Positions 25,507-34,226 are shown, counted from the first letter of the stretch. The stretch is 36,782 bases of DNA from Bdellovibrionales bacterium (GCA_023250815.1 JAHEZZ010000006.1:1-36782), one strand, 5' to 3'. Numbers and translations: made by a program. Notes: generated by a model not told the origin, from the letters alone.

Positions 25507-26302
25507 TTAGAAAACTTATATTCTCTGCCAAATTAATGATAATCTGCTCAGAAGAATCTTTAAAAATATAAGGCAAGACATTTGTGACATGTTCATTGAA
25601 TAATCTTAAAACTTCAGTTTCATTTTCAATTTTTTTCTTCAAAAAAAACGGCAAATCGGTATAAGTTTTTTGCATTAGATCGTTGTGATTTAAGCTTTCG
25701 TTGAGGACAATGGAGATATCTTTTATTCCTTTCTCTTGAAAGAAATTTTTTAGATCTAATGATTCATTCATCGCCATATTTGTCGGCAATGAGCTGATAA
25801 TTATTTCTACTTTCTTTTGATTGTAAATAAAGTTTTCCATTCGATTAATATCTTTTACCAAAATGCCACTATGAAATATATTTTTAAAGTTCTGCATACT
25901 GTCCAGCATGGTCATTGCATGTCCAGAAGAAGGGGAGTCTAGCACAATTATTAGGTCGGGATCCTTTTCTAGTAAGTCAATGATGTGTCCCAAGAGTATC
26001 ATTTGACCTAACCCGGGAATCATAGAGAAGGTTGATTTAAAAAAAGGTGCTTTCAATACCATAGAAGCTATAGTGTCAGAGTGCAGTTTGCGTCCGACAT
26101 AAATTTTCATGCTCTCTTCAACTGCGAGGTCGAGGATTGGAATTTGAAGCTGATTTGAAATTTGAGGAAATTGCGCTTGATCAAAACAGTGATACTTTAT
26201 TTTTTTTCCCTGCCTGAGAAGTATGAGTGAAAGGGCAAGAGACAGAGTTGTTTTTCCTGCGCCGCCTTTTCCTGTTACGATATAAAGTTGTTTCGACTTC
26301 AA
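25487..26302 (-). CDS. ArsA/GET3-family ATPase, subunit with intact signature lysine
   Basis: 271 residues, starting at TTG 26302, which overlaps the stop of the outer-membrane protein gene (TTGA). The P-loop is IVTGKGGAGKTTLSLALSL (about 8-26) with the signature lysine kept at 12. LIIVLDSPSSGHAMTMLDSM is the switch II region. It is shorter than full ArsA halves and has few Cys residues. By family knowledge these are dimeric ATPases whose composite site needs a lysine from each subunit. Here only this partner offers it, so the pair may have one working site. Being directly next to a beta-barrel gene upstream and the second ATPase downstream suggests a shared envelope or targeting job, but this is inference. 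Confidence 0.85.
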   Translation of the reverse strand: MKSKQLYIVTGKGGAGKTTLSLALSLILLRQGKKIKYHCFDQAQFPQISNQLQIPILDLAVEESMKIYVGRKLHSDTIASMVLKAPFFKSTFSMIPGLGQMILLGHIIDLLEKDPDLIIVLDSPSSGHAMTMLDSMQNFKNIFHSGILVKDINRMENFIYNQKKVEIIISSLPTNMAMNESLDLKNFFQEKGIKDISIVLNESLNHNDLMQKTYTDLPFFLKKKIENETEVLRLFNEHVTNVLPYIFKDSSEQIIINLAENISFLNEASGY

Positions 26303-27015
26303 AAGGAATAAAAGCTAGTTAACATAAGTTTTTGATATGATCCTTCAACATCGCTGCCATTTTCTTGTTTAACATCAAAGGGATTGTGAAAATGCAGCAA
26401 TAATCCGACAGTAATTTTTTCATTGAGTTTTAAGTCTGCACCTGTTCCAAAATGGTAGCCAAATACCCATTTGCTTTCTGATTCTGTTAAGTTGTTATTT
26501 TGAAATCTTTTCACCAGCGGGTTATAAAAACCAAGCCCGCCGATGGCGTAGGGGGTAAAATTGTCAAATTGATAAAATTTCCCTTTAATTCCAGGAGCAA
26601 TCCCTAGGGTACGAACTTCTGTACTATTTTTTGTTTGTGTCCAGTAATGCAAATTTGCCATAAAATCAAACGAATAGCTTGCGCTGTAATTATAGTATAA
26701 ATCGCCGGTAATTGAGCTGTTGGCAAGATTGTTGAAATCGCCATTTAAAAAGGTTTGTCCAACTCCTACCCCTATCGAATGAACGTTGAGTTCCGATGGT
26801 TGTGTGTTTCCATAAGAATTGCTATGCGCTGGTGCTGAAGGAGGTTCAGTTTGTTTTTCCAGTTGATCTGCCATTTGATCAGCAGTCGTTGGATTTGTGA
26901 TCCTGCCGATCTTTGTATTTTGTGAACTGGCATTTTGAGTAAAAAGAAAAAACCCCATCGCAAATAATGCAACAGGGTTTTTTGATTTTGAGCATTTGTC
27001 TAAATTAATACCCAT
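26299..27015 (-). CDS. Outer-membrane beta-barrel protein
   Basis: 238 residues. The N-terminus (NPVALFAMGFFLFTQNASSQ) acts as a signal peptide after a 13-residue charged leader. A Thr/Pro/Asn-rich spacer (about 33-75) precedes an eight-strand-type barrel with alternating polar and aromatic residues, for example ITGDLYYNYSASYSFDFMANLHYW and KFYQFDNFTPYAIGGLGFYN. The protein ends LMLTSFYSF, with the terminal Phe that the BAM machinery recognises. It looks like an OmpW/OMP_b-brl family member; ligand unknown. AAAGG lies 5 nt upstream of ATG 27015. It follows the PhaR-like gene by 27 nt and overlaps the ArsA-like start by 4 nt, heading the ATPase/thiol operon. Confidence 0.78.
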   Translation of the reverse strand: MGINLDKCSKSKNPVALFAMGFFLFTQNASSQNTKIGRITNPTTADQMADQLEKQTEPPSAPAHSNSYGNTQPSELNVHSIGVGVGQTFLNGDFNNLANSSITGDLYYNYSASYSFDFMANLHYWTQTKNSTEVRTLGIAPGIKGKFYQFDNFTPYAIGGLGFYNPLVKRFQNNNLTESESKWVFGYHFGTGADLKLNEKITVGLLLHFHNPFDVKQENGSDVEGSYQKLMLTSFYSF

Positions 27016-27042
27016 AAAACCTTTCGAAATTAAAAAAATTAA

Positions 27043-27405
27043 TTAGTTAAGAGTGCTAGACGTTTCCATGCTAGAAAGTTCAGCAGGAACAAACGGCCGG
27101 TACTCCGCTCCACCTAATTTGGCCTCAAGAGACCGAATATGGCCAGTAAAAGTTCCTTCTTCAGAGCGAATAACTCGCTTGAGGAGTTCAACATCTCCTG
27201 CTCTTGTAGACTTTCTTTCTTGGTCAAATAGCAGTTGAATTTGAGTCATGTAAGTGATGTCATTTTTTGTCTTATTATCAATTACCTGAATTTCATGTCC
27301 TTCGCGGATAATTTGTGCGATCTCTTCCAATGTGACGTAGCAGCTTTGGTGAGTGTCATACAGTTTGCGATTTTGGTAACGTTTAATAATTCTTACTTCA
27401 TTCAT
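27043..27405 (-). CDS. PhaR-like regulator (PHB/PHA accumulation regulator DNA-binding domain)
   Basis: 120 residues from ATG 27405, preceded by GGAAGG; an upstream in-frame start at 27483 lacks a ribosome site and would run through a palindrome. Residues 4-62 are the PHB_acc_N domain: VRIIKRYQNRKLYDTHQSCYVTLEEIAQIIREG, then VIDNKTKNDITYMTQIQLLF. In polyhydroxyalkanoate producers such proteins bind DNA and polyester granules and repress phasin and synthesis genes. No PHA genes are visible here. Many bacteria carry the domain without PHA, where its role is less clear. Residues 63-120 are charged and helical. It is first in the minus-strand gene run and may control it, with an inverted repeat just upstream as a candidate operator. 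Confidence 0.85.
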   Translation of the reverse strand: MNEVRIIKRYQNRKLYDTHQSCYVTLEEIAQIIREGHEIQVIDNKTKNDITYMTQIQLLFDQERKSTRAGDVELLKRVIRSEEGTFTGHIRSLEAKLGGAEYRPFVPAELSSMETSSTLN

Positions 27406-27445
27406 TTTCCTTCCCCTGTTTGTAGTGACTATCTTTATTAATTCT

Positions 27446-27472
27446 AAAGCTATACGCAGTGTGTATAGCTTT
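27446..27472 (-). promoter_or_regulatory. Perfect 10-bp inverted repeat upstream of phaR-like gene
   Basis: Arms AAAGCTATAC and GTATAGCTTT around a 7-nt loop, 41 bp upstream of the start codon at 27405. It could be an operator (autoregulation by the PhaR-like protein or another dimeric regulator) or a hairpin in the leader mRNA. TATAC/TATAG within the arms could also serve as -10 elements, so bound protein would block RNA polymerase. Confidence 0.5.
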
Positions 27473-27891
27473 GATTTAAACAAATTTTAAGGCTTGTGAA
27501 TAAATTTCACCGCCATGCATTCATTGTTCTGATCCGTCGCCCCTATCGCTAGATAAATCAATAGATTAGGAGCTTTGTTTAAGGTCGCTTCAAATAATGC
27601 TTTGTGCTTAAAAACTTGGAGATGAAATAACAGGAAACTTTTACGCCTGTCAACACGATTTCTAAAATAAAAATCTTACATTATGCACTCGATGCACGTA
27701 ACCTTTGGATGATATTCGCCTATTCCTTTTTAAATTCAATTTGTTGAAATGGGCTTTAATTACGCAGCTTACGCTAGGCAAAGAATTCCAAAAGTAAGAA
27801 TATAAACTTTTAAGCTTAAATAATCAGAAATTTAAACGAAGAGAAAATGAATTTCTAGTTAGGATGACTAGAATTGGCCAGGCAGACAAAA
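27473..27891. other. Intergenic region of about 420 bp, no gene seen
   Basis: This divergent region must hold promoters for the long minus-strand cluster and for the TPR lipoprotein. I see no ORF with a ribosome site and no clear RNA gene. A short dyad GTGAA-N5-TTCAC lies at 27496-27510, its spacing off by one from a Crp/Fnr-type site, and a TTAAGCTTAA palindrome near 27810. The region is long for this compact window, so a small RNA is possible but not supported by a visible terminator. Confidence 0.4.
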
Positions 27892-29820
27892 ATGGTTACA
27901 AATAATTTTATAAAAATGGTTTTAGTTTGGACTTTTGTTTCGCTGATGGCACTCGGATGTTCGTCAAGTTTAGTAAAATCAAATAAAGCAAAAAAAGTAG
28001 TGAAGAATGAAGAGATTGCAGAGTTAAATCAATTTGTATTGAAAAAAAACTTTAAAAAAGAAGAATTGAGTGAGGCACAACAAGAGGCCGATAAAAAAAT
28101 TGAGGAACTCATTTTAGATGCACAAAAATCAGGAAAAGAAGGTGTTCAATATTTGGCCAGCGATCTTTATTTTAAAGCGACTGATGCTTCAATACGGGGG
28201 GATTCACAGTCAGCGGCATTTATTTATAAGTATGTGGCCAAGCTTTATCCAGAAGACATCTATGTGCAAAAGAAATACGCTATTGAATTAATTCGACAGG
28301 GAGATTTAGGCGAGGCAGAGAAAATCTTGTTGGCCATTTTTGAAAATAAAAAGATAAAAAGAGAAGAAGATATTGGCTTAGTTTTGGGGGGGCTCTATGC
28401 GGCCATGGAGCAACCGGATAAAGCACGTTTTATTTACAGTAAAATTTTAGTTGAATTTCCAAAGAGTGAAGAAGCTTGTGTTTTTCTTTCTAAATCTTTG
28501 GCGCTAGAAAAGAAAATTAAAGAAGCTTACAGTAATTTAGATCGTTGCCAAAAAAAATCAGCGAAGGCCGGAATATTTTCTTATTATAAGGGCAAAATTG
28601 CTCTTTCGGAAAATAATAAAAATGAGGCGGCAAAATATTTTCAGGAAGCTTTGAATTTAGAACCAAGTTATTACCAAGCAGCTTTGGGATTAGGTTTAAT
28701 TTATGAAGAGAAAGAAAAATACACCGAAGCGGTTAAAATATATAAGAGCTATTTAAAAAAGAATACTCAGCAATATGCTATTTTATCTCGTCTTGTTCAG
28801 GTTCTTTTTGCCACGGGAAAATTTCAAGAAGTACTTCCTTACGCAGAGTCACTGTCAAACTTAGATAGCAGCGATCTTAATTTAAAAGTGCGTTTAGGTA
28901 TTCTTTATTCTGACAGTAAAAGATATAGCGAGGCCAAAAGATTATTTACAGAAATATTAAACAGTGTACCTGATTCAGATAAAATTTTATATTATATGGC
29001 GGCACTCGAGCAACAAACTGGCAACATTGAAAATGCTATTGGAAATTACAACAAAATAAATGAACAAAGCCCACTGTATGGGGATGCCCAAGTACAAGTT
29101 GCAACTCTAATGTCTATTTTAGCGTTAGACTCTGAGGAGAATGATAAAAAAATTGTCATTGAAAAACGGCTGGTAAGTTTTATAAATTCTAAATCAGACT
29201 TAGCTAACAAGGTAGAGCTTTATGCTGTTTTAGCGAACTACTATGAAAGTGAAAATCGCATTGGTGAAGCGGTCCAAACGTTAATAAATCTAAAGAGTGA
29301 AAAAGCTTATCTTGAAGAGCATGATTATTATTTGGCGACACTTTACGAAAAACTTGGAGATTATAAATCAAGCCGTCAAATTGTCTCTCAAATTGTGGAA
29401 AAAAATCCGGAAAATCCCCACGCACTTAATTTTCTTGGTTACTCTTATATTGAATCAGGAGAAAATTTGGATCAAGCTTTCGGATTAATTTCGAAGGCCG
29501 TTAAATTGCGACCAGAGGATGCTTACATTAGGGATTCGTTAGGTTGGTACCATTACAAGACTGGAAATATAAAAAAGGCTTTGGTTGAGATTAAAAAGGC
29601 TTTTGGGTCAGTTAAAAACGATGTCGTTATAACGAAACATCTTGCTATAATATACGGCGAGCTGAAAAATTATGAGCTGGCAAAAAAATATTTTTTAGAG
29701 GCTTTAAAAAATTGCAAACTAGATTCAGAGAGAAACGAGGTTATCACTGCTATTCAAAAATTCGAACCGCTTCGATTGCCGGCCTCGCTATTACAAGAAA
29801 TTGGTTTGGAAAAGAAATAG
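27892..29820 (+). CDS. TPR-repeat lipoprotein
   Basis: About 642 residues from ATG 27892; an in-frame TTG at 27874 is an alternative. The signal peptide ends in MALGC|SSS, a lipobox-like cleavage site, so the protein is probably lipidated and outer-membrane bound. After an acidic/basic spacer come many tetratricopeptide repeats, e.g. AAKYFQEALNLEPSYYQA, ALGLGLIYEEKEKYTEAVKI, NFLGYSYIESGENLDQAFG and DSLGWYHYKTGNIKKALVEI. TPR lipoproteins scaffold envelope complexes; no specific partner is shown. The last two repeats (YSYIESGENLDQA, DSLGWYHYKTG) resemble the conserved C-terminal TPR of many proteobacterial lipoproteins encoded next to lolB. The following lipoprotein gene overlaps or abuts its 3' end. 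Confidence 0.85.
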   Translation: MVTNNFIKMVLVWTFVSLMALGCSSSLVKSNKAKKVVKNEEIAELNQFVLKKNFKKEELSEAQQEADKKIEELILDAQKSGKEGVQYLASDLYFKATDASIRGDSQSAAFIYKYVAKLYPEDIYVQKKYAIELIRQGDLGEAEKILLAIFENKKIKREEDIGLVLGGLYAAMEQPDKARFIYSKILVEFPKSEEACVFLSKSLALEKKIKEAYSNLDRCQKKSAKAGIFSYYKGKIALSENNKNEAAKYFQEALNLEPSYYQAALGLGLIYEEKEKYTEAVKIYKSYLKKNTQQYAILSRLVQVLFATGKFQEVLPYAESLSNLDSSDLNLKVRLGILYSDSKRYSEAKRLFTEILNSVPDSDKILYYMAALEQQTGNIENAIGNYNKINEQSPLYGDAQVQVATLMSILALDSEENDKKIVIEKRLVSFINSKSDLANKVELYAVLANYYESENRIGEAVQTLINLKSEKAYLEEHDYYLATLYEKLGDYKSSRQIVSQIVEKNPENPHALNFLGYSYIESGENLDQAFGLISKAVKLRPEDAYIRDSLGWYHYKTGNIKKALVEIKKAFGSVKNDVVITKHLAIIYGELKNYELAKKYFLEALKNCKLDSERNEVITAIQKFEPLRLPASLLQEIGLEKK

Positions 29821-30449
29821 TAGGTATATTCGCACTATTTTTGTGTTCGTGCGCACACTTTGCGTCGGATCGCGACAGATTATCAAAAGACATAAAAGAA
29901 CAATTTTGCTGGAGCGGAGAAGGCCTGGGTCGAATTGAAATTGGCCAACAGAAAGGGCCATTTTCTTTTGTTATGTCTATGAGTGACAAAGAATTATGGA
30001 CTTTTGAAATGAGTGCGCCTCTCTTTGGAGAAAAAGAGGTGCAATTCGATTTGAAGCAGGAATTTCTAACTCTTAAAGAAAATGCTTTTTTAATTGAAAT
30101 TTTAAAAGGGCAACATTTTGGAACTCCAGAATTGCAATTTAATTTGGCCTTTGCTTTTAAACAAATTTTGCGAAAAATGAGAAATCCAAGATGCGGCGCA
30201 AATTTTTGGAATTGTGTCCCAGAGGGCAATAAAATAATTATTGATGATCAAGGCAACCTTGCAAATACATCGCAGAAAGTTAAAACTCAAATTGAGTTAC
30301 TTGGGCGTGGCGAAAAATATTTTGACCGCATGATTTTTACCTTGTCTGAAGAAGCTGAGGGCCAAGAAGATACCAAATTTAAAAAAATAAAACTGATAAT
30401 GAAAATTCAGAGTTGCGACATTGTAAGGAATCAAAAAAAATTCAATTAA
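29712..30449 (+). CDS. Small lipoprotein, possibly LolB-like; start uncertain
   Basis: The frame contains EIVGIFALFLCSCAHF, a short signal peptide with lipobox LCSC, and about 200 mature residues. The mature part (CWSGEGLGRIEIGQQKGPF, then strand-rich sequence with ELWTFEMSAPLFGEKEVQF) recalls the LolB/LppX lipoprotein-carrier half-barrel, but similarity is only by eye. The first canonical in-frame start is TTG 29712, 109 nt inside the TPR gene and far from the signal peptide. No ATG, GTG or TTG lies closer; ATT 29790 would fit best by position. The TPR neighbour upstream is consistent with a lolB-type locus. It lies 140 bp before the opp operon. Confidence 0.5.
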   Translation: MQTRFREKRGYHCYSKIRTASIAGLAITRNWFGKEIVGIFALFLCSCAHFASDRDRLSKDIKEQFCWSGEGLGRIEIGQQKGPFSFVMSMSDKELWTFEMSAPLFGEKEVQFDLKQEFLTLKENAFLIEILKGQHFGTPELQFNLAFAFKQILRKMRNPRCGANFWNCVPEGNKIIIDDQGNLANTSQKVKTQIELLGRGEKYFDRMIFTLSEEAEGQEDTKFKKIKLIMKIQSCDIVRNQKKFN

Positions 30450-30589
30450 ATCAAGTTAAATAATGTAAGAGCAAACAGACCTGCATTTTTTGCTGTGGTA
30501 AACTAACGCTTTTTTTTATATAGTTCTTGCGGTTAATCGTTTAAAAAAACAAAATTTTAAAATCTAAAAAAATTAAGAGGAAATAGATT

Positions 30590-32347
30590 ATGAAAAATTT
30601 AGCCCTGATGTTATTTGTAATTTCTTTGATTGGTGGGACTTTCACAAGTTGTAGTAAAAAAGAAATTGAAAAGGTCAAAACGCTTCATTTGTATGTGAGT
30701 ACTCAAGTTAAAGGAATGGATCCAATTTTTGCAGATGATCGTTATTCTAGCAATGAAGTAGGCAGAGTTTATGAAGGGCTACTTGAATATCATTACCTCA
30801 TGCGCCCTTATACTTTAGTGCCCAATCTTGCTGAAAAATTACCAGAAGTCTCAAAAGATGGGTTGACCTATACTTTCTCAATTAAGAAGGGAGTTCTATT
30901 TCACGATGATAAATGTTTTCCAAATGGAACCGGTCGCGAACTAATAGCAGAGGATTTTGTCTATTCATTAAAAAGATTGGCCGATCCTAAGCTTCAATCA
31001 TCTGGTTGGTGGATTCTCGATGGAAAGATTAAGGGCTTGAATGAGTGGCGGGAAAAAAATACTGGTAAACCGAGTGTAGATTACGCTGAAGAGGTTGAAG
31101 GCTTAAAAGCTCTAGATAGATACAATTTGCAATTTAAACTGACTCGACCATATCCCCAGTTTTTGTACGCTTTAGCGATGTCTTTTGCATTTGCTGTCCC
31201 CAGAGAAGCTGTTGAACATTACGGTCCAGCTTTTTTAAATCATCCGGTTGGAACAGGGGCATTTATTCTTCCTGAATTTAAGCAAACCAATAAAATTGTT
31301 TATGTGAAAAATACAAAATTTAGAAATAAAACTTATCCAACAGATGCCTCTGATGAATTAAAAAACTTATTAGAAGATGCCGGAAAACCTTTGCCACTTG
31401 TGGATAAAATTGAAGTTGAAATTGTCATTGAATCACAACCTGCTTGGCTTAATTTTCAAAAAGGAAACTCCGATTATATGGGTGTTCCAAAAGATAATTT
31501 TGCCAGCGCAATTCAAGGCAATACGCTATCGGATGACTTAAAAGCAAAAGGCATTGAGCTTATTGTTGAGCCATCACTCGATGTTACTTATGTTGCTTTT
31601 AATCATGATTCTGAATTATTTAAAAATAAAAAATTAAGACAAGCGATGTACTTGGCCCAAGATATTGTGAAGCAGAATGAATTGTTTTATAACAATACGG
31701 GATTACCGGCGGAATCTATTGTTCCTCCAGGAATTTCTGGACACATTAAGATGTATAAAAATCCTTTTAGGGGGCCAGATCTTGAAAAAGCAAAAAAACT
31801 TTTAGCTGAAGCTGGTTATCCCGAAGGAAAAGGGCTCCCCGAAATTACTTATGACTGTCCTTCTTCAACTGTTTCACGTCAGATTGGGGAGCATTTTAAA
31901 CAAGAGATGGCAAAAGTTGGTATCAATATAAAAGTTGTGCAAAACCCTTGGCCAGAGTTGCAAAGTAAAGTGCAAAAAAGAACAATTATGACTTATGGAA
32001 TGGCGTGGGGAGCAGATTATCCAGATGCAGAAAATTTTTTACAACTTCTTTACGGGCCAAATCGTTCACCCGGGCCAAACGGTTCTGGATATAATAATCC
32101 TGAATTTAATCAACTTTATAAATCTTCTTCTATGATGCAGGATTCTCCTGAGAGAACTGCGCTTTATGAAAAGATGTATAGAATTGCCGCAGAAGATGTC
32201 CCCATGATGTATGGAGTTCATCGTCAGTCTTATGTTGTTAAACATGGCTGGCTTAGAAACTATATCTCTACCGATTTTGAAGTTGGTCAAGCACAGTATT
32301 TAAATGTCGATCAAGAAAAGAAAAAATCACTTATAGGTAAACTTTAA
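30590..32347 (+). CDS. oppA: Oligopeptide ABC transporter substrate-binding lipoprotein
   Basis: 585 residues. Signal peptide ending FTSC with lipidated Cys21, then a family-5 solute-binding fold: VKGMDPIFADDRYSSNEVGRVYEGL, LTYTFSIKKGVLFHDD, AEDFVYSLKRLADP, and NPWPELQSKVQKRT in the lobe near the C-terminus. It binds peptides in the periplasm and delivers them to the OppBC channel. Length (about 60 kDa) suits OppA/DppA. AGAGGA lies 8-9 nt upstream of the ATG. It is the first gene of a five-gene operon with gaps of 6 to 20 nt. Specificity (oligo- or dipeptide) cannot be read from sequence. Confidence 0.92.
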   Translation: MKNLALMLFVISLIGGTFTSCSKKEIEKVKTLHLYVSTQVKGMDPIFADDRYSSNEVGRVYEGLLEYHYLMRPYTLVPNLAEKLPEVSKDGLTYTFSIKKGVLFHDDKCFPNGTGRELIAEDFVYSLKRLADPKLQSSGWWILDGKIKGLNEWREKNTGKPSVDYAEEVEGLKALDRYNLQFKLTRPYPQFLYALAMSFAFAVPREAVEHYGPAFLNHPVGTGAFILPEFKQTNKIVYVKNTKFRNKTYPTDASDELKNLLEDAGKPLPLVDKIEVEIVIESQPAWLNFQKGNSDYMGVPKDNFASAIQGNTLSDDLKAKGIELIVEPSLDVTYVAFNHDSELFKNKKLRQAMYLAQDIVKQNELFYNNTGLPAESIVPPGISGHIKMYKNPFRGPDLEKAKKLLAEAGYPEGKGLPEITYDCPSSTVSRQIGEHFKQEMAKVGINIKVVQNPWPELQSKVQKRTIMTYGMAWGADYPDAENFLQLLYGPNRSPGPNGSGYNNPEFNQLYKSSSMMQDSPERTALYEKMYRIAAEDVPMMYGVHRQSYVVKHGWLRNYISTDFEVGQAQYLNVDQEKKKSLIGKL

Positions 32348-32353
32348 AAATTT

Positions 32354-33295
32354 ATGAATATTTATTTTTATATTATTCGAAGAATGGCCTACATGATTCC
32401 TATTTTGCTTGGGGTTTGTTTGGTGATTTTTTTTCTTTTTAATGTAGTGGCGCCAGATCCTGCGATGATTATGTTGGGCAAACATGCTACCGCAAAGCAG
32501 ATTTTAGAAGTTCGAAAAGAGCTTGGTTTAGATCGGCCGTGGTTTAGTCAGTACCTAGACATTGTAAAATCGTCGTTTACTTTTGATTTTGGCCGGTCAT
32601 GGTCTACCAAGCAAGAAATAGTTGATATGATTAAAAACGGTGCAATCCCTTCTCTAACGGTTGCCATTCCTGCTTTTATCATTGCCACTATTTTATCTAT
32701 TGTCATTTCAATGTTCGTGGCATTTTATCGAGGTTCACTCTTAGATAAAATGACTGTTTTTGTATGTGTTGCTCTGATGAGTCTATCTAGTTTAGCTTAT
32801 ATCCTATTTGGACAATGGTTTTTTGCTTTTAAATTGGGCTGGTTTGAAATTTCTGGTTATGAACCAGTTTTTCCGCAGATTATTTCTTATGTCGCCTTAC
32901 CTGTAATTATTTGGGTTATTTTAGAGGTTGGCCCAGATGTTCGTTTTTATCGCACAGTTGTCTTGGATGAAGTCTATCAAGATTATGTGCGAACTGCCAG
33001 ATCTAAAGGTCTCTCTGAGAAAGTGATTCTTTTTAAACATATTCTTAAGAATGCCATGATTCCAATTATAACAAGTATTATTATACAGATTCCATTTTTA
33101 ATTCTTGGGGCCCTACTTCTAGAAAGTTTTTTTGGAATTCCTGGCCTTGGAGGAATTACCTTAAATGCAATCAATTCTTCTGACTTTCCCGTTATTAAAG
33201 CAATGACTGTTTTATCTGCAGTTGCATTTATTATTTTTAGCGTAATCACTGATGTGATGTACACACTAGTCGACCCTCGCATTAGATTAAAGTAG
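32354..33295 (+). CDS. oppB: Oligopeptide ABC transporter permease (OppB/DppB)
   Basis: 313 residues with six membrane segments. The N-terminus MNIYFYIIRRMAYMIPILLGV is the family start, followed by VRKELGLDRPWFSQYL and FGRSW in the first periplasmic loop. The cytoplasmic EAA loop DYVRTARSKGLSEKVILFKH couples to the ATPase, and GGITLNAINSSDFPVIKAM with the C-terminal DVMYTLVDPRIRLK is typical of OppB. It forms the channel with OppC. It begins 6 nt after oppA. Confidence 0.93.
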   Translation: MNIYFYIIRRMAYMIPILLGVCLVIFFLFNVVAPDPAMIMLGKHATAKQILEVRKELGLDRPWFSQYLDIVKSSFTFDFGRSWSTKQEIVDMIKNGAIPSLTVAIPAFIIATILSIVISMFVAFYRGSLLDKMTVFVCVALMSLSSLAYILFGQWFFAFKLGWFEISGYEPVFPQIISYVALPVIIWVILEVGPDVRFYRTVVLDEVYQDYVRTARSKGLSEKVILFKHILKNAMIPIITSIIIQIPFLILGALLLESFFGIPGLGGITLNAINSSDFPVIKAMTVLSAVAFIIFSVITDVMYTLVDPRIRLK

Positions 33296-33304
33296 GTGGG
33301 TAAT

Positions 33305-34207
33305 ATGGAAAATGTACAAACTTCCACAAATATTAATTTTACCCCAAGGATCACTCCAAAATCTAAATCTTTATGGCAACACGCTTGGACGCAGCTAAAA
33401 AAAGATAAACTTGCGATGCTTGCCTTGACTGTAGTCACTCTCTATTCATTGATTGCAATTTTGTCGGCGTTAGGAGTAATTGCAACTGGGTTTGACAAAG
33501 AAGTAGGTGCCTCTTATATGGCCCCAAATCTTGAGCATATTTTAGGAACAGATATTTTTGGTAGAAGTGTCTGGGATAAAATGATTAAAAGTACTGAAGT
33601 CGCTATGTCAGTTGGACTGGTCACTGCAGTTATTTCTATTTTTATTGGTGTGCTACTGGGGTCAATCGCCGGATATTTTGGTGGATTATTGGATGAGTTG
33701 ATTGTTTGGTTTTACACCACAGTATCTTCCATTCCTGGAATTATGCTTCTAGTGGCGATTACATTTATTATGGGGAAAGGGCTTTTTGCAATGTATCTTG
33801 CCTTGGGTTTAACAAGTTGGGTGAGTCTATGTCGCTTAATCAGAGGCGAAGTTATGCGGCACAAAGACCGTGAATATGTTCAGGCCGCTTCGTCTGTTGG
33901 TTGTGGTGATTTTCGAAAACTTTTTGTCCATATTTTACCCAACGTTCTTCATATTGTGATTATTAATTTTTCTTTGCAATTTCAGGTGGCAATTAAATCT
34001 GAAGTTATCTTGTCTTATTTGGGATTAGGAGTTCAGGGGCGACCAAGTTGGGGAACAATGATTGATGATTCTAAATTAGAATTGGCCAGAGGTGTTTGGT
34101 GGCAACTCTTTGCTGCTTCTATTGCCATGTTTATTGTTGTTTTGGCCTTTAGTATATTAGGCGATGCTTTACGGGATGCACTTGATCCAAAATTAAAAGG
34201 CAAGTAG
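33305..34207 (+). CDS. oppC: Oligopeptide ABC transporter permease (OppC/DppC)
   Basis: 300 residues from ATG 33305 with AGGTGGG upstream; the GTG at 33296 is the upstream alternative. The N-terminal soluble part ([20 protein letters not shown]) leads into the first membrane helix; then [19 protein letters not shown], the OppC hallmark, and the EAA loop [19 protein letters not shown]. It ends [15 protein letters not shown]. It pairs with OppB to form the inner-membrane channel. Confidence 0.93.
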   Translation: MENVQTSTNINFTPRITPKSKSLWQHAWTQLKKDKLAMLALTVVTLYSLIAILSALGVIATGFDKEVGASYMAPNLEHILGTDIFGRSVWDKMIKSTEVAMSVGLVTAVISIFIGVLLGSIAGYFGGLLDELIVWFYTTVSSIPGIMLLVAITFIMGKGLFAMYLALGLTSWVSLCRLIRGEVMRHKDREYVQAASSVGCGDFRKLFVHILPNVLHIVIINFSLQFQVAIKSEVILSYLGLGVQGRPSWGTMIDDSKLELARGVWWQLFAASIAMFIVVLAFSILGDALRDALDPKLKGK

Positions 34208-34226
34208 GGAGCTTAGGGGAATATTG

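Noticed and set aside
24448-26302. Arsenite efflux function for the ArsA-like pair
   Set aside because: There is no ArsB, ArsR, ArsC or ArsD nearby, and the arsenite-binding Cys set is absent; each protein has only one or two Cys.
27496-27510. GTGAA-N5-TTCAC as a Crp/Fnr site
   Set aside because: The half-site spacing is off by one from the usual TGTGA-N6-TCACA arrangement, and it was kept only as a note in the intergenic entry.
29750-30229. Minus-strand ORF of 159 codons
   Set aside because: It is antisense to the TPR and lipoprotein genes, has no ribosome site and no recognisable motif.
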